This document shows positions 30,103-43,483 of a DNA stretch of 64,000 nucleotides, piece by piece; the first letter of the stretch is position 1; each line of letters starts with the position of its first letter. The position numbers and the translations under genes were made by a program. The notes under the pieces are model-generated. The model ran no database searches and was not told the DNA's origin. It saw only the letters and a list, made by a program, of their open reading frames with translations. The DNA comes from Lucifuga dentata (lineage: Eukaryota; Chordata; Actinopteri; Ophidiiformes; Bythitidae). The stretch spans positions 62,001 to 126,000 of the forward strand of contig VXCM01003274.1 of NCBI GenBank assembly GCA_014773175.1, read 5' to 3'.

Positions 30103-32402
30103 GTAATCTCAATGTGATTAATCCTATAAATGGGGAAAAAAGGCACAAAATTTCATTTTATAAGGGAAAGGGGTTGTTAAGAGGAATTCTGTGTCTTCTG
30201 TGTTGTTTCTGTGATTCCCACTTGGTTATAAAACAGGGATATAAATGGGGATAATGGGGCACAGTTTCACTTTTAATTCTCCCCACAGAGCAAAGACACA
30301 GCGACAGAAAGAAAAAGGGCATGAGGGGGCGTGTCTGGTGGAGTTGGAGAGTTTTGTCCAAATCGACCAACGGAAAGGGAGTTTCTGCCATTTTCTGAAT
30401 CTCTGATAGGATGAGAGAGTCAACCGACGGCCAACTGAATGGTCTTGCGACTGAAAGTTGGCCTGCAACAAAATTTCATACTAATGCTACAACCCAACGT
30501 CAATAAACCGATACAGATGGGTAACAAGCCTACATTTTAATTTGATGGATTATCTCATTTTTAATGTCGTTTTTCATGCGAAACGAAAAGAAATAACAAC
30601 AGCAAATGGTTCTTTTTTAAGGGGGAAAATTGAAACTCCAATTAGAAAACTAGAAAAAAGAGAGGATGCAGGGCTGCTGAATATAAAAAAATAACACATT
30701 AATTCTTCTCAAATTACAAAGCATAAACTAAGACACAGGAAATATTTATGATGAGGTTTATCACACCGCATTCCGAGCGTTTTAGGTGTGTTATCTTCAG
30801 TATTTATGGTCAGTGGCGTTGTGTATCTGGCTGAACTCCTGTGGTTTTTGATTCATGATTTCATGGCTTGGATCGAGCTCGATCTTGGACTGCGGCTTTG
30901 GACCAAAACACACATAAAATGCACAACAACACACACATATAGACAATCACAAAGATTACTCAGGTCCAATAACATTCCTGTAAGAGGTTTGAAATTATTT
31001 ACTTGGAAGACACAAATTTCCAATGTATTTATTTCCCTGCTTCAGAAAGAGCGTCGGGAATGTTGCCCAGACAATGACTGACTGACCCTGATCACTTCTC
31101 CGAGTTAAAGTCAGGATTTGGCCTGAATTAGACTTTATTATGGTCTCAGAAAACAGCATATGGTTCATGGTTTGGACAATACATAATGATCTCTGTGGAC
31201 AAAGCCAAGCATTACCCACATCCAGTGCTGTGCTGGTGAATGGAATCATGCTAAATGGTGTTTATATGTTCAGTGTGGGGCCGCTTTAAACGCATATTTT
31301 CAGGAAGTCCAGGCCTTCGGGAGGGGTAGCTTTAAATGGAGGAAAGAGCCTGCAGATCTGACTAATCAACAATCATTTACCCAGCAAAATGGACTAATAA
31401 AGTATGAAAATGAAAACAACAAGAGGGAAGATTTCCTAATCTACCCAAGCCAGACCAGGCTGCCTGGCACCACCGACCTCAGACCTTAAACTGTGTTTAA
31501 GGTTAAAGTCCAAGAAAATCTTCATACATTTATTTTTCCTGCATCTTTCATAAGTGCTGGAACAAAAACGTCCAGTCTTCTAGAAATCTCCCTGCCAATA
31601 GCAGCGTTCTCATTTGGTAAATGCAGGGGTCCTTTGTGAGTTTAATCCCAGACAAATCTGCCATATTTGTAACTGTAAGGTAAAAATTCAAGCACAAATT
31701 ATCTTGCACGGAGACAGATGTCCCTCGTTTAAAGTAATCCTTCACAAATCCAAATATTTTTCATTCTCTTTTTACTTCCACACAGTGTTCTTCATTCTGC
31801 GGTTGTGTGGGATTTGTAGAAAAAGGTTTCAAATTCAATTTCAGTGCAAACTTCACATTTGCCAAAGCAGAATTTGTTCTATGAGGCATATGACTGAATT
31901 TCCTTATCATGTGCAAATCCTTTAACAAAATCTAGAGGTTGTAAGTTGGTTGTGGGATGGTTGTGGGGTGGAGAAAATAACCTGACATGACAACGCAATC
32001 CAACATAAATTTCCTACAATAAATATGACTTTTGTCTTTGCTGTTGTTTAGATGTAAGGGGACAGAGATTCATGCCTATATGCATCCGGTGGGGGGGGGG
32101 GGGNGGGGGGGGGGGGGCTTTCTTTTCCATTCAGGTTAATATGTCTAGGAGGGGTGAATACACTCAGATCCAGCAACAGAGAAAGACAGAGGAGCGAGAA
32201 CAAGATGAAGAGAGAAAAGTATAGATGCAGAACTTTTATCCAAATGCACAGTTGTAGATCTGCAGCTCTCCACAAACTGCCCCTAACTCCCACATTAAGG
32301 CAAATAAAACGGGTTAAAATCAAGTCTAACTTTTCTGGGCTTTATGAGAAAGTCTGTGTTTGCATCAACTTATTCTCAATTTCCCACAAAAAACATTAAA
32401 GT
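30103..32402. other. Intergenic stretch without recognisable gene
   Basis: A segment at about 30440-30510 ('gcaacaaaattt', 'tgctacaacc') is shared with the element at 42237-43054, so a transposon scrap is present. A G-run with one N lies at 32090-32117. Otherwise nothing is supported. Confidence 0.5.
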
Positions 32403-32980
32403 TTAAAGGACCATCCCACCCATTTTGCATGTTTGAGCCTAATATATTCAATTTTCATACATGTAACGTTACTGACAATCATTTTCCAAAGCATACTACT
32501 GGGAACGGTGAATTAAAAATGTTTTTCCTACCTTCCAGATCGCTATTGGTTTCAGTTCATTCTGGTACGCTATTAAAATCAACTTGTTGATACCTGAAAC
32601 GTTGTTGGGATAGGTAATCCATCATCACGAATAACAAGTATATTCAGGTTTTTTCGATGTTTTGTAATTTTAGTGTTTAAGCTCAATAAAAAAGCGTGGA
32701 GTGAATGTATGTCTCCACCAGGAAATATAGTCCGTTAATCAAAAAATTTAAATGATTGTGACTTCATAAGGCTGTGTAACTATTAGAAGGTGAAACATCA
32801 ATTTTTAAGGTGGGTGTATCACTTGAATATTTGATTTTGAAAGATTAAGAGATTTAGCAAAATATCAGGAAAGCTGAAATACGGTTTTATCCTTTGGGAA
32901 ATTATTGTCAGTAACATAACATGTATGAAAATTGAATATATTAGGCTCAAACATGAAAAATGGGTGGTATGATCCTTTAA
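32403..32980 (+). mobile_element. Family A element, copy 4
   Basis: TTAAAGGACCATCCCACC at the left, ggtatgatcctttaa at the right. The interior contains all blocks of the family, including 'ccttccagatcgctattggt', 'gataggtaatccatcatcac' and 'ggagtgaatgtatg'. At 578 bp without gaps it is a good reference copy. Confidence 0.92.
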
Positions 32981-35900
32981 CCCAAAGTTCTCCTTCATGC
33001 ATAAATTTCCATTACCTACTAACTTTGTTCTACTGTTTCACATCAAAGTTTGCAGCAGAGATGCATGAAGGCAAGCTTGCACAATGGCTGCTACTGTATG
33101 TTGAATGATGAATTTGTATGGTGTTTGTATTTTCAGAGCAGGGCCATTAACAGGCTCTTTACAGGAGAACTCAGCAGGGATCAGATGTGTTTTGTCTTGC
33201 TGTTGATCCAACCTGTGAGGCCCCACAATCAACATGGGTGGCCAGATTGGGCCCCTTACACAGAACACACACATGCGTGCATATATAAATGTGCACAAAG
33301 ACACACATGAATGCTAAAACAGTGAAGAGTGCAATCATATATACAGAATAATCTCTCTCACACACACACACAGAAAAGCACTCACACACTTTCTAGTACA
33401 AACACACTCAAACACACATGCTCACACACCCCTGCTGGGCCGTAAAAACAAACTGCTGAAAATATGGCATTTGTCTTCTGATTAAATACTCGCATTCCAA
33501 CAAGCTGTGTTTGGCCGGCGTGGCAACAGCTGTCATATTGACAGTCGGACGTGCATTTTTTTCGGGTGATCGCTCATGAAGGGAAGCTTTTATGGTGCAG
33601 CCAGCTCTATATAATCAACTTTAAATGGCACCAGTGCTAACGAGAACGACAGCAGCCCTCCCTGCCGCCGGCAGGAGTCAGGAAAGATGGAGGCCGGAGC
33701 TTCAGCAACAGCATTTTACTTAAAAAANAAAAAAAAAAAAAAAAAAAGAAAAAAGAAAGAAAGAAAGAAAATACACTGTTTCTGTAAAAGTGTGGTAAAA
33801 GGTTTAAATAAAGTTTTATTCAGCATCTTCCCACCTCATATAACCTCATGAGTGAGTTTAACATCTCAAATTACATGTAGTTAGAACTTTTGCTGCTTTT
33901 TGCTTTTAGGTTATTTTCCCTTCAGAGAGTGATTAAAAGACTTTTGCACTGGATGTAAGCATAATATTAAATTATTTAAACTTAATTTTGCACTGTTTCC
34001 CTGACAGTGAAAATTACAGTGAAATCTTGCAGCTATGTGCTCCATAATGCCAGTCATTTTTGCCTGTTTGAGCCAAATAAATGTTACCGGTATACTTGTT
34101 ATATTACTGCCAACTATTTTCCAAAACATAAAAACATTTTTAGTTTTCCTGTTATATTTTCAAATCCCTGAATCTTTCAAAATCAAATGTTCAGGTGACA
34201 AACCCAACTTAAAATTCAATGTTTTGCCTGATAACACTTAAAATACGATTATAGAAGAACTTTCATTTTAATTTCTCTGTAAAGCAGTTTTCTCCTGTGA
34301 CTATATATCAATGTCCCAGCCATCCATACCTAAACCCACGCCTACGCTCAAGAGAAGAGCTTTTAGTACATCCATGGCATTTTATCGCTTTAGTCATTTA
34401 ATGGCTAAAAGCCAATATGAAACATAAATTAATAATTTTAGCTCATCCTGATCAGCTTTTATCATGAAAAGGTATAGAGGAATACCTCACTGTCTCATTT
34501 TCTGTTTCCCAGGATGACTTTAGAAGTTGGAAGTCTTTCTGATAAAGCAGAAAAAACATTTGCAGTAGTGAAAGGAGGATGTGAAAGCTGTGGTTTAAGT
34601 AGAACAGAAAAGCAGATGACCTGAAGGATCTGTCGGAGAAATGTCCGCGCTGAGTCTGCTGTTTGGGAAGAAGGAAGTCTGCGATGAGTTAACCACACAT
34701 ATCTGTGGGTCACTTGTTGAATTGTTGACTTCATGTTCAGCCAAGCAAATCTCATTAAAAGAGCAGCACTACAATGGGAGAGGCGGGCTGGAGGTAACAA
34801 GGCAGAGAGCATCTGGTAAAAGTAAATCTTTACGAGCTTCAGACACACAGACAGACGAACACAGAGAGAAAGACACATTATAGGAAGAGGACGGTTTTAT
34901 GGGACACCTGTGTAACCCGAGCGAGCAGGAGGAGGTGTTAAAGGACGCTACCGCGCCATGCTGAGCTTCCTGTCCTGCCTGATTTTATTCTACATTTTGT
35001 ATACAGTAAGATTTTCTGTCTTAAAATATTATTTTTCACAATAACTTTTTTTATTGATAACTGAGGACATTTTACTTCTTATGTTGGCTTTTGACCAGAA
35101 CTTTGACTTGTAATGCAGCATAAGAGCATTTTCAGACCTGTAGTCCCTTTTGCTCTGGTCAGAACCATGGACAAAATTGTTGTTTTTTTTTACTTTTTTT
35201 TTTTCCTAGTCTAATAGAAAAAAAATCCAATTAAACCAAAATCCAGCAATAAAATCCATGTAAGAACACTCGCTCTGCTGATTAGTCAGAAACGTCTGGG
35301 GGTAGGAGAAAGAAAACCAAATCAGGAAAAAGGTTACAATGCCAGAAAACGTGTGGAAAACCATGTTGCTTCACATGATGTGAAGAAGACATGCTGCCTT
35401 CAGATGCTGAACAGGAGAATGGAGGACCATGCTGAGAACATACAAGCACACGCTAACCTGAACACACGTGTTCAGTAAGACTGATATGTTGTGACTGTGT
35501 CACAGCATCAATTTCAACTGCTGTCTAATCAAAGGTACGTTTTAACTGTGGTAAAGTTTGTTCTAATTTTGTAAGTAGATGATATCTGACGATTATCTAA
35601 TGTAAAACAAACTTTATTGTAGTTGTCGTGAAGTGTTAATGACACTCAACCCTCTCCGGCTCCTAATCAATCAATAGATCATACTGGTTCAGGATGAGTA
35701 TGGATCACATTCACCAGGACCAAACTCTTGGTCCAGTTGTTCTGGTGATGACCAGAGTTCGACTTCTGCATTCACATTTGCCCAAATGAATTAAACTTAA
35801 GGGGGAATGCTCCAGGATCTGAAAAAAACGCTCAAAACAAACTTGGTGTGAAAACACAGAGGGACATGATAATTGGCATTAAGACTGAGAAAAGAAAAAC

Positions 35901-36011
35901 CTTTCCAAAAACAATTAAAGAAATATTCATTACCTAGTATTAGAGGAAAAGTCAAATATTTCACAACAAAAACAGATAAGCAAACAAAACCAAACATCCT
36001 AGTAGCACTGC
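32981..36011. other. Intergenic stretch with repeat scraps
   Basis: A decayed Family A relative lies at about 34030-34200 ('tgcctgtttgagcc', 'ttactgccaactattttcc'). An A-run with one N is at 33728, followed by AAAG repeats to 33770. The stretch 33480-33700 is unique, well-mixed DNA without repeats. I see no gene. Confidence 0.5.
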
Positions 36012-36950
36012 TAGGAGTGTCGCAATATACCCAGTATTGACAATAACCGTGATATTTAAAAAATGAAATATTGATATCATGTTAATAATACATATAATGA
36101 TACAGGAGTATCATGTAAATAATCCAGCACCTCTTAAATCATTTCAGTTCCTTTAGTTCTCACTTTGTCTCCGTGTGTGCCCCCCACACACACGCAGACA
36201 TGACATGACTCAGTAACTAGCTAGCTACTACCATGCATGTAGCTACTACTGCTGCACTAAATCCTGACGTAGGAGCTGACAGACAGAGTGAGACGCTCTA
36301 CCCTAACCTGAAAAAAGTTAGCTGCCAGTGTGGAGTTTTTAGGATTCGGTAACAAAGACAGGAAGTTGGTTGACGCCCCAGTCTGCAGGAAATGCTGACC
36401 AACAGGAACTGCTAAAGGGGGTGATACCACCAACCTGTTCACCACCTTCACCTCCATCATCCTGCAGATTTCACCACGGTAGAGACAGGAAGTAGCAGTT
36501 AGCTTGCTAGCCCTGAAACAGGAAATGTTCCATGAAGGTCTTAGTTGTGTTGTTAAAGCTAAGTTATCATGGCGTTGGACTTGACAGGATTTTCTCTCTC
36601 CTGATTATTTGTTAGATTTGTGGATCTTTTGTTTATCAGGTCATCTGGTTCCTTTACACCATCCTTTAAGGTGGAATTGCTCTTTTTGTAGCTTTTGTAC
36701 AGTTCTGGTTACAGACTCTCTCCACCTCCCTACACTCCTACTTGGAGTCTAATTCATTTGACAGAAAAGAGACTAAACACACAATAAACAAAATTAAAGA
36801 TGAATTTGACTGATAGCATTAATATTATTATTATTATTATTAAGATTTTCTACAGATATTGTGATAATATCGTTATCGTGAATTCCTTTGGCCATAATAA
36901 TCATGGAGTGAAAATCTGATATCGTGACCTAAGCATTGCACATTCCTCCA
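36012..36950 (+). mobile_element. hAT-type remnant with BED zinc-finger relic
   Basis: Both ends have the 'tcgcaatata', 'gatattgtgataatatcgtt' and 'gatatcgtga' motifs of a fish hAT family, in inverted arrangement. A BED-finger relic lies inside. The exact termini and target duplication could not be fixed. About 940 bp. Confidence 0.5.
36327..36482 (+). pseudogene. Decayed BED zinc finger of a hAT transposase
   Basis: One frame reads SVEFLGFGNKDRKLVDAPVC, RKC, a TGA, then PTGTAKGGDTTNLFTTFTSI. F-G-F, V-C-R-K-C and K-G-G-x-T-T-N-L-F are the first half of the zf-BED pattern that opens many hAT transposases. The H-x-x-H half is lost and two stops end the frame (TGA within, TAG at 36480-36482). 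Confidence 0.62.
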
Positions 36951-37495
36951 ATAGATTTTTCTAGGGAATCAAACAAAAAAAGAGAGAGAAATGTCAAGGA
37001 GCCGTTTTGCTTCCATGATGTAATAATCTCAACCCTATTTTCACAAAGCCATTAAAAGCTTACTAAATCCTACAGGTTCAAGCCCAGAAATTGAGAGTAA
37101 AAAGGCAAAATAAGGCCCAGCTTGTTCTGCTACACGTCCAAAACTTTCAGGCTCTTTCAGCACTTTCTGCATGGAGCTTTGTTTCCATGAGCTGTAATGT
37201 TTCTCAGCGTTGCTCAATACAAGTAAATGATGTGAAGCAGCCATTTCTCCCTCGCTGTGCAGCTTGTAAAAATATCACTGCTGCTTTGTGACTGTGGAGG
37301 TAAATAGCTGTAAAAGCTGTGTGTGTGTGTGTGTGTGTTGGTGTGTATTAGTGTGTGTGTGTTGGCGTGCAAGCGTTAAAGCCGGCATGTGTTGCTGCCT
37401 GCCTGCATGAGCGCGTAACCTCAAAATATGCTGGTTTCATGTCGAGAAAAAGCTACAGCAGACATGACAGAAACCATAAAACATTTGTCATCCTC

Positions 37496-37640
37496 AGGGG
37501 TGGAAAGTCATTTTTAAATACTTTTCTTACTGTAATTAAATCATTTCTTAATGTACTTCTGCAACTTTATATTCTAAAACTTATACATGGACTGTCATTG
37601 AAATAGACTTTTAATCAAGTACTGAACTGATCTATTTTTG
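37496..37640 (+). mobile_element. hAT-like left end, solitary
   Basis: CAGGGGTGGAAAGTCATTTT followed by TACTT/ACTG-rich subterminal sequence, similar in style to hAT ends at 1-158. No matching right end was found nearby. Confidence 0.4.
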
Positions 37641-37910
37641 GAACGCCTGGGATTACACAGCAAGGTTCATTTGTTCTCTTTTGGCACAATCAAGATTTTA
37701 TATATAACTTTACTTTTTTTTAAATATATATATAACTGATGCTGCTGAGTGAAAAACTTTGGTTTCATATAGAAAAGTTTCAACCAAACTAAAATATTCC
37801 AACAAATCCAGCTCGTCTGTTAGCGTGGCTAGCTGGTGCATGAAGAATGACTGCAGAGGAAGTTGCATTTACCAACGAACATTTTATTGAGTAACCATTT
37901 AGCAGGGTCG

Positions 37911-38662
37911 TTAAAGGACCATACCATCCATTTTGCATGTTTGAGCTTAATATATTCAATTTTCATACATGTTATGTTACTGACAATCATTTCCCAAAGG
38001 ATAAAACTGTATTTCAGCTTTCCTCATATTTTGCTAAATCTCTTAATCTTTCAAAATCAAATATTCAAGTGATACACCCACCTTAAAAATCCATGTTTCT
38101 CCTGCTAATAGTTACACAGCTTTATGAAGTCATGGTCCTTTAAATTTTTCAATAAATGCAGGTATGTTGCATGAAAACTCAGTCAGGTCAACTGGATTCA
38201 AGTGTTTAATTCTGAAACGTCTCACCATCCATCCAAATGGCTTCGTCAGTCAGAAATGAATGTACAGAAGGAGGTTAAACCTTCTGTGCCACCGCCTGGA
38301 TGACTGAGAATCTTCATCAAAACATAAACGCAGGTCTTCTTTTGGTACTATATTCCCTGGTGGAGACATACATTCACTCTGCACTTTTTATTGTACTTAA
38401 ATGCTAAAATTACAAAACTTCAAAAGAACCTGAATACACGTCTTGTTGGTGATGATGGATTACCTATCCCAAGAACGTTTCAAGTATCAACAAGTTGATT
38501 TTAATAGCGTACCAGAATGAACTGAAACCAATGGAGGTCTGGAAGGTAGGAAAAACATTTTTAATTCACCATTCCAGTAGTATACTTTGGGAAATGACTG
38601 TCAGTAACCTTGCGTGTTTGAAAATTGAATATAGGCTCAAAAATGCAAAATGGGTCCTTTAA
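37911..38662 (-). mobile_element. Family A element, copy 5, with a nested insertion
   Basis: TTAAAGGACCATACCATCC at the left and a shortened right end (aaatgggtcctttaa). The interior order matches copies 1, 6 and 7. It is about 160 bp longer because foreign DNA interrupts the 'aaatgcaggtcttcttttgg' block. Confidence 0.88.
38164..38322. mobile_element. Repeat inserted into Family A copy 5
   Basis: The Family A phrase around 'ataaaYgcaggt' is present on both sides (38152-38163 and 38324-38335), consistent with a target duplication of about 12 bp. The insert has 'tgaaacgtctcaccatcc' and 'ggcttcgtcag'. Its class is unknown. Confidence 0.6.
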
Positions 38663-39786
38663 GAAATTACACCCACTGCAATAGAGAGGCTAACTAGCTA
38701 AAACTTAGCACAGAAGTAATTCATCTCATAGGTAAATGTGCTCCACCTCCCTGGGACAGAAGTTGATTCCCCTGATGTGTATCCCTCCGCTAGAGGTGCA
38801 ACTCTTCCCCCAGAAACCAAACCCTCCCCAGCACCAAGAAAACCAGTCCAATCAACTTGCTGCATGTGACAATGCTCATTGGTCAGAAACTCTGGGGGCG
38901 AGAGTGAGAAAATCAAAACAGGAAGTTACTGATTTAGTTACTGATTTGACAGAATTAGTTGTAGTCATGATTTCAGCCTTAACTCTGAATGACAGCATGC
39001 CATGTTGATTGAAAATTCAGATCATGTTCCCACCACAAATGAACTGCTTTGGCCTCTTTTGGCCACAGTGGGCGCTGTTTAGTAAAAGTTACAAGCTTGA
39101 TTGAAGGAAATCTGTTAGAAAGCTTTCTGCTGAAGTTGTCGCCATTTTAAGGAGCATTGCTCAATTGCAGAGTGATTGGCTAGAATGATGTACAGTATTC
39201 TTACTTGAATTTTAAAAAACAAATCCACTAATGTACATTTATTTTGAAATTAAGAAGAGGCTGAAAATTGCATCGTGCTCACATTTAAACTTTCCAGCCA
39301 TTTTCTTTTTAATGCTTCAGTTTGCATCGACAGGCTGCTCAGATTGGCGGTGCTGATATCAGCGAAGCAGCTCACGGTACAGTAGGATCAAATTTTATGA
39401 CTTTCTGGCAACTCTGAGCAGCCATTAATTCCCTGGCAGTGATTTGGCACAATTCTAACCCCGATGTTCCCTGTCAGCCGCTGGTGTTCAGCTCAGCGCT
39501 GTGGAAAAGTCTGCAGGTTTGACTGGAATAAAAACCTGCAGGACTGAACACTGCTGGCTTAGAAGGAATGTTGGGAGCAGCTCACCTCTGCGAGTGTTTT
39601 CAGACTGGAGTTACAGAAGACTTGACTCTAAAGCACTATCCCAGATGCATGCTACGCTTCAAGCTTTTTGATTGCTGTCCATAGGAGACGGTGCCCAAAT
39701 GGCCATGGATCCGATGGCTTTCCAGTGGCTTTATGACTTTAAATCTTAATAAAGTGTCTAAATGACTTTCCAGTGCTCTCATTTGG

Positions 39787-39824
<38 letters not shown>

Positions 39825-39941
39825 GGAGGAACGAGAGCTCTCAGTGCTGGGACGATCTGCCTTGAAGAGCTTTGCAGGTTTTTGCCTTTGAAGGATCTGT
39901 ACAGCAGGGATTTTCCCACTACTATTCATCACTGCCTGTCT

Positions 39942-39978
<37 letters not shown>

Positions 39979-42236
39979 GGCTGCCACAGGCCTCTCCTGC
40001 TATTAGTGGGGATTTCGCCCTCTCTTTGAGGTGGTGATCTGTTTCGTTTTAATAGGTGAGAAGTTGGATTCATTCTGAATCTCCTCCACATTCTGCAAAG
40101 ATTCACTTGCCCACAGGGCACTGCAGATCATCATGCATCGACCACCATAGCCTTTGGTGTGTGGTGGGTCCGCATGTGTGTTTTTACATTTACCCTGAGA
40201 TGAGTTCACACTGGGAAGATGGACAGCAGGCAGAACAAGAAGTTAAAAAGGTTTTCAAGTAAACAAACAGCCACATGTTCAAACACCTTTCTGCTTCGTC
40301 GCTGCTAATTTTCATGAAGTAGAAGACTATATTTCTCCAGCCTGGTTCTCTTCCATTTGCTGCAATCAGAACTTATAATTGTCGTGTTGATTACACACTT
40401 CGTAGCAATAAATGTAGCCAAAGAAGTCTAGACTGCATTCTTTTACATCTCTTCTCAAACTTCTCCTGCAGCATAATTCCTGTATCTACTCCCCTCTGCC
40501 TTTACAACCGCTGCCAAGGACTCCTTGAGCAAGATATTGCTCCACTCTCGCTGCTCGGTGGCCGACGGAAGAAAACTACTTCTGAATTTGCCACTTTTGG
40601 AGCTGAAGTTCATAAATAAATTAGGAGCTACTAAGCTCTGAACGATCTAGAGTAGGAAATAAATAGTTCCTTGCTCACATTCTCATTGTACTTCAAATAC
40701 TGTAAAAAAATTTTATATATATATAATGGAAATTTTTATTTTCATGTGATCCAAAATGTCACGTAACAGCAGAAGCAATGGAGGTGATTGTGGAGATTGT
40801 TTTCTTTTCTTTTATTTTTTTTAGTTTGTTTTGTGGTTTTGTGATTATTGCGTTGATCGGGAGGAGAAAACTGCGAACTTCATAAAGGATTAGGAGCTAA
40901 AAATGGTTCAAGAACAACTGTTCTGGTACCAAAATGGGTTCTGATTCCTTGTTGCTTTCATGAAAAAGTATCAATTTGTGAAAATAGATCTTAATATTAA
41001 CACAAAAAGCTGGTGTTGAACTTTGCCTTTTTCCGTCCTTCACCATCCATTAAGCTCGTCATGAATTGTAACACGTTTGAAGAGGTATGAAACTCCTAAA
41101 AATACATATAATTGCTGTTTGTTTGCCATTCCTCTTCAGTTTCTACATAAAGAAATGAAAACTACAGAATGAGCCCTTCTTCCATGTCGTCTGTCTCAGC
41201 AGAGTTACAGAAGTTGGATCTCTTAAATCCTTTCTCTGGAGAGGTAATCTTCCATTCCATACTTGAAGCCAAAAAAACATTTTAGTCGATGTAATTATTC
41301 AGCTTTCACAATGCCTGCCTGCGTACCTGGCTGGCCCTCATGCACAGTTATTTGCTCTGCTACCGATTGCTCGTAAAAATAAAAAACACAGTAGGTCGTT
41401 ACTGCATGTAATCAGGTTCAGATTTGGTTTGTTCAGCAGCTGCACTTTTTTCTTACCATTATGGATTACAGCTCGTTTCCAATTTGGAAGCTGATTGTGC
41501 TGACGGTCCGAAATTACAGAGTGCGACATAGAAATGTGTTTTAATAATGCACAATAAAAAGAAACTGTATTCAGTGAGAAATCCAGCGCACACATAATGA
41601 TTTACAACCATAAACACACCTATACAGTGTGTTAGCACACACATAGATACACACACATTCAGTCTGGCTTTATAGAGATCCTGTATTTCATCTGTGTTGA
41701 GGCCCAGGCGACATGGGCAATTATTTCATTACCGCTTCCACAGAATGCTAACACAGTCTCCAAAACACATCTGAGGCTCCGATCACTGATGCTGATCAGA
41801 GCGAACAGCTTTCATTTCAAAACAAAACACGGTTTTAATAGAATAATACTGCTGCTTCCTGGAAAAAGAAAAACGTGGTTGAAGGTTAAATTTTCTTCAT
41901 CTTTGAAAAACCAACGGTGATGAGTTCAAGGTGGTCAGAGTTGAACTGGTGTTTCCATTTCCAGTTCATGTTGTGTATAAGGAGAAAGTGTTTTTACCTG
42001 TAAGACTTCCAGAAAACATTCTGATGTTGAATTCGTGCTACAGAGTTGTTAGTGCCAAACATCAGATGCTCATCAGATCAAATCTATGTTGATCATACTG
42101 TATTTACATGCAAAGACAACAAGATACTGGCACAAACTGGCTTTATCTGGACTCTTCTTTCTGTTCTTCCCTTTCACTTTTTCAATGATCACATAAACAC
42201 CATAATCAGACTCAAATCTTGATGATTCCGAGTAAA
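38663..42236. other. Intergenic stretch without recognisable gene
   Basis: Holds a CT repeat and a GT repeat (listed separately) but no supported gene. Reading frames on both strands across 39640-40120 are held open by these repeats. Confidence 0.5.
39788..39822. repeat. (CT)n microsatellite
   Basis: About 17 CT units. A GT run of about 15 units follows at 39946-39976. Confidence 0.97.
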
Positions 42237-43054
42237 GCCTGGTACACACTGTGTGATTTTGGGCTGTCCCAGACGAAAGATGACCAACATGAAAGAATCA
42301 TGGCGATACCTTTAGTCGTGGCTCCAAAACGGTGGTCCTACGTTGCTCTGTGAGAGAGGTTCAAAGATGGCCGCTGTAACAGTCTTACGACCAAAGACAG
42401 CCTGCGACAAAATTCTGACAGTGTCAGAAATTTAGGATGCTGCTACAACCTGTCGATTAACCAACCAATAGGAATGCAACATGAAATGACGCGCTGGTTA
42501 AAGTGACGCTGTTAATGCTGTTATGAATAAAGTTTGGGAGAAAAACAACCCAAACTGAAGAGATGGAGGCAAAATGTGTGCAACAGAATTTGTGGGACTG
42601 TAAGAAAGAAGAGTTGTGGCAGCAAAAGTGTGTTTATATGACGTCTCCTCCAGCTGTTACCGCTCCCGTTACCATGTCCGTTATCGTGTCCGTTTGTAAA
42701 TGGACGCAGCACAAAGAGAAATAGCAGAGGAATCACAGGTTCTGGCTGAGTAACAAGCCGGTCCACACTCTGCTCCTCCTCTAATTCGGAGGTTTTTTTG
42801 ATACACAGAAGTCAAAGATTGCTTTTAGCTTCATTATTTTCCACAACAGCGGTGCAGATTGATGAGGCGCCTATGTCATGTTTTCTTTCGACTTGCATNC
42901 ATTATTTTCCACAACAGCGGTGCAGATTGATGAGGCGCCTATGTCATGTTTTCTTTCGACTTGCATTATAGCCGATCAACGTACAGTCTACACTCATAAA
43001 ACTCAATGTCGTACCCATGTTTATTATTAGACTCCTGTCATACAGTGTGGCTGC
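42237..43054. mobile_element. Candidate transposon, decayed
   Basis: The left end CCTGGTACACACTGTGTGAT is a motif common at fish and amphibian transposon ends, with a weak inverse near 43045 (catacagtgtggc). About 85 bp near 42386-42470 resembles 30440-30510. A 67 bp duplication around an N at 42899 lies inside. The boundary on the right is weak. Confidence 0.4.
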
Positions 43055-43177
43055 ATTGAACTTATAAGATGTCTGTGATCTTACAGTCTGTAGGAGCCAT
43101 AAACAGGCAAAGACTATGTAACTGTAAGCCGATTTACTCAAGCATGTAAATGGCATCATTTAGCTACGACAGTCTTA

Positions 43178-43483
43178 TTAGGGCCATACAAGACGGAAAA
43201 AAAATCCTCCCAAAAAACGAGGGGGGCATTATTTCAAATTTATAAACTCACAAATTTGTGAGTTTTAAAACTCAAAAATTTGCCAGTTTTAAAAGTCCAT
43301 ATGCTTATGATAATTTAATGATTTGATATCATGATAATTTGCACTAAAAGTACAGGTATTTCTTTATTGCTAAATCCGATGGAAAAGTATAATTTAATAA
43401 GGTCATGTACTCACAAAAAAAACTCACATATTTGCGTTTTTAAACTTTTGGGTTTTTTTAATTTTCGTCTTATATGGCCCTAA
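43178..43483. mobile_element. Short MITE-like element with TTAGGGCC ends
   Basis: TTAGGGCCATACAAGACGGA at the left and ttttcgtcttatatggcccta at the right (imperfect inverse). About 306 bp. The interior is A/T-rich with 'aaactcacaaatttgtgagttt'. Non-coding, and the class is not determined. Confidence 0.65.

Noticed and set aside
39636..40121. A 161-codon frame on the minus strand
   Set aside because: Spans GT and CT microsatellites giving Thr/His and Arg/Glu runs.
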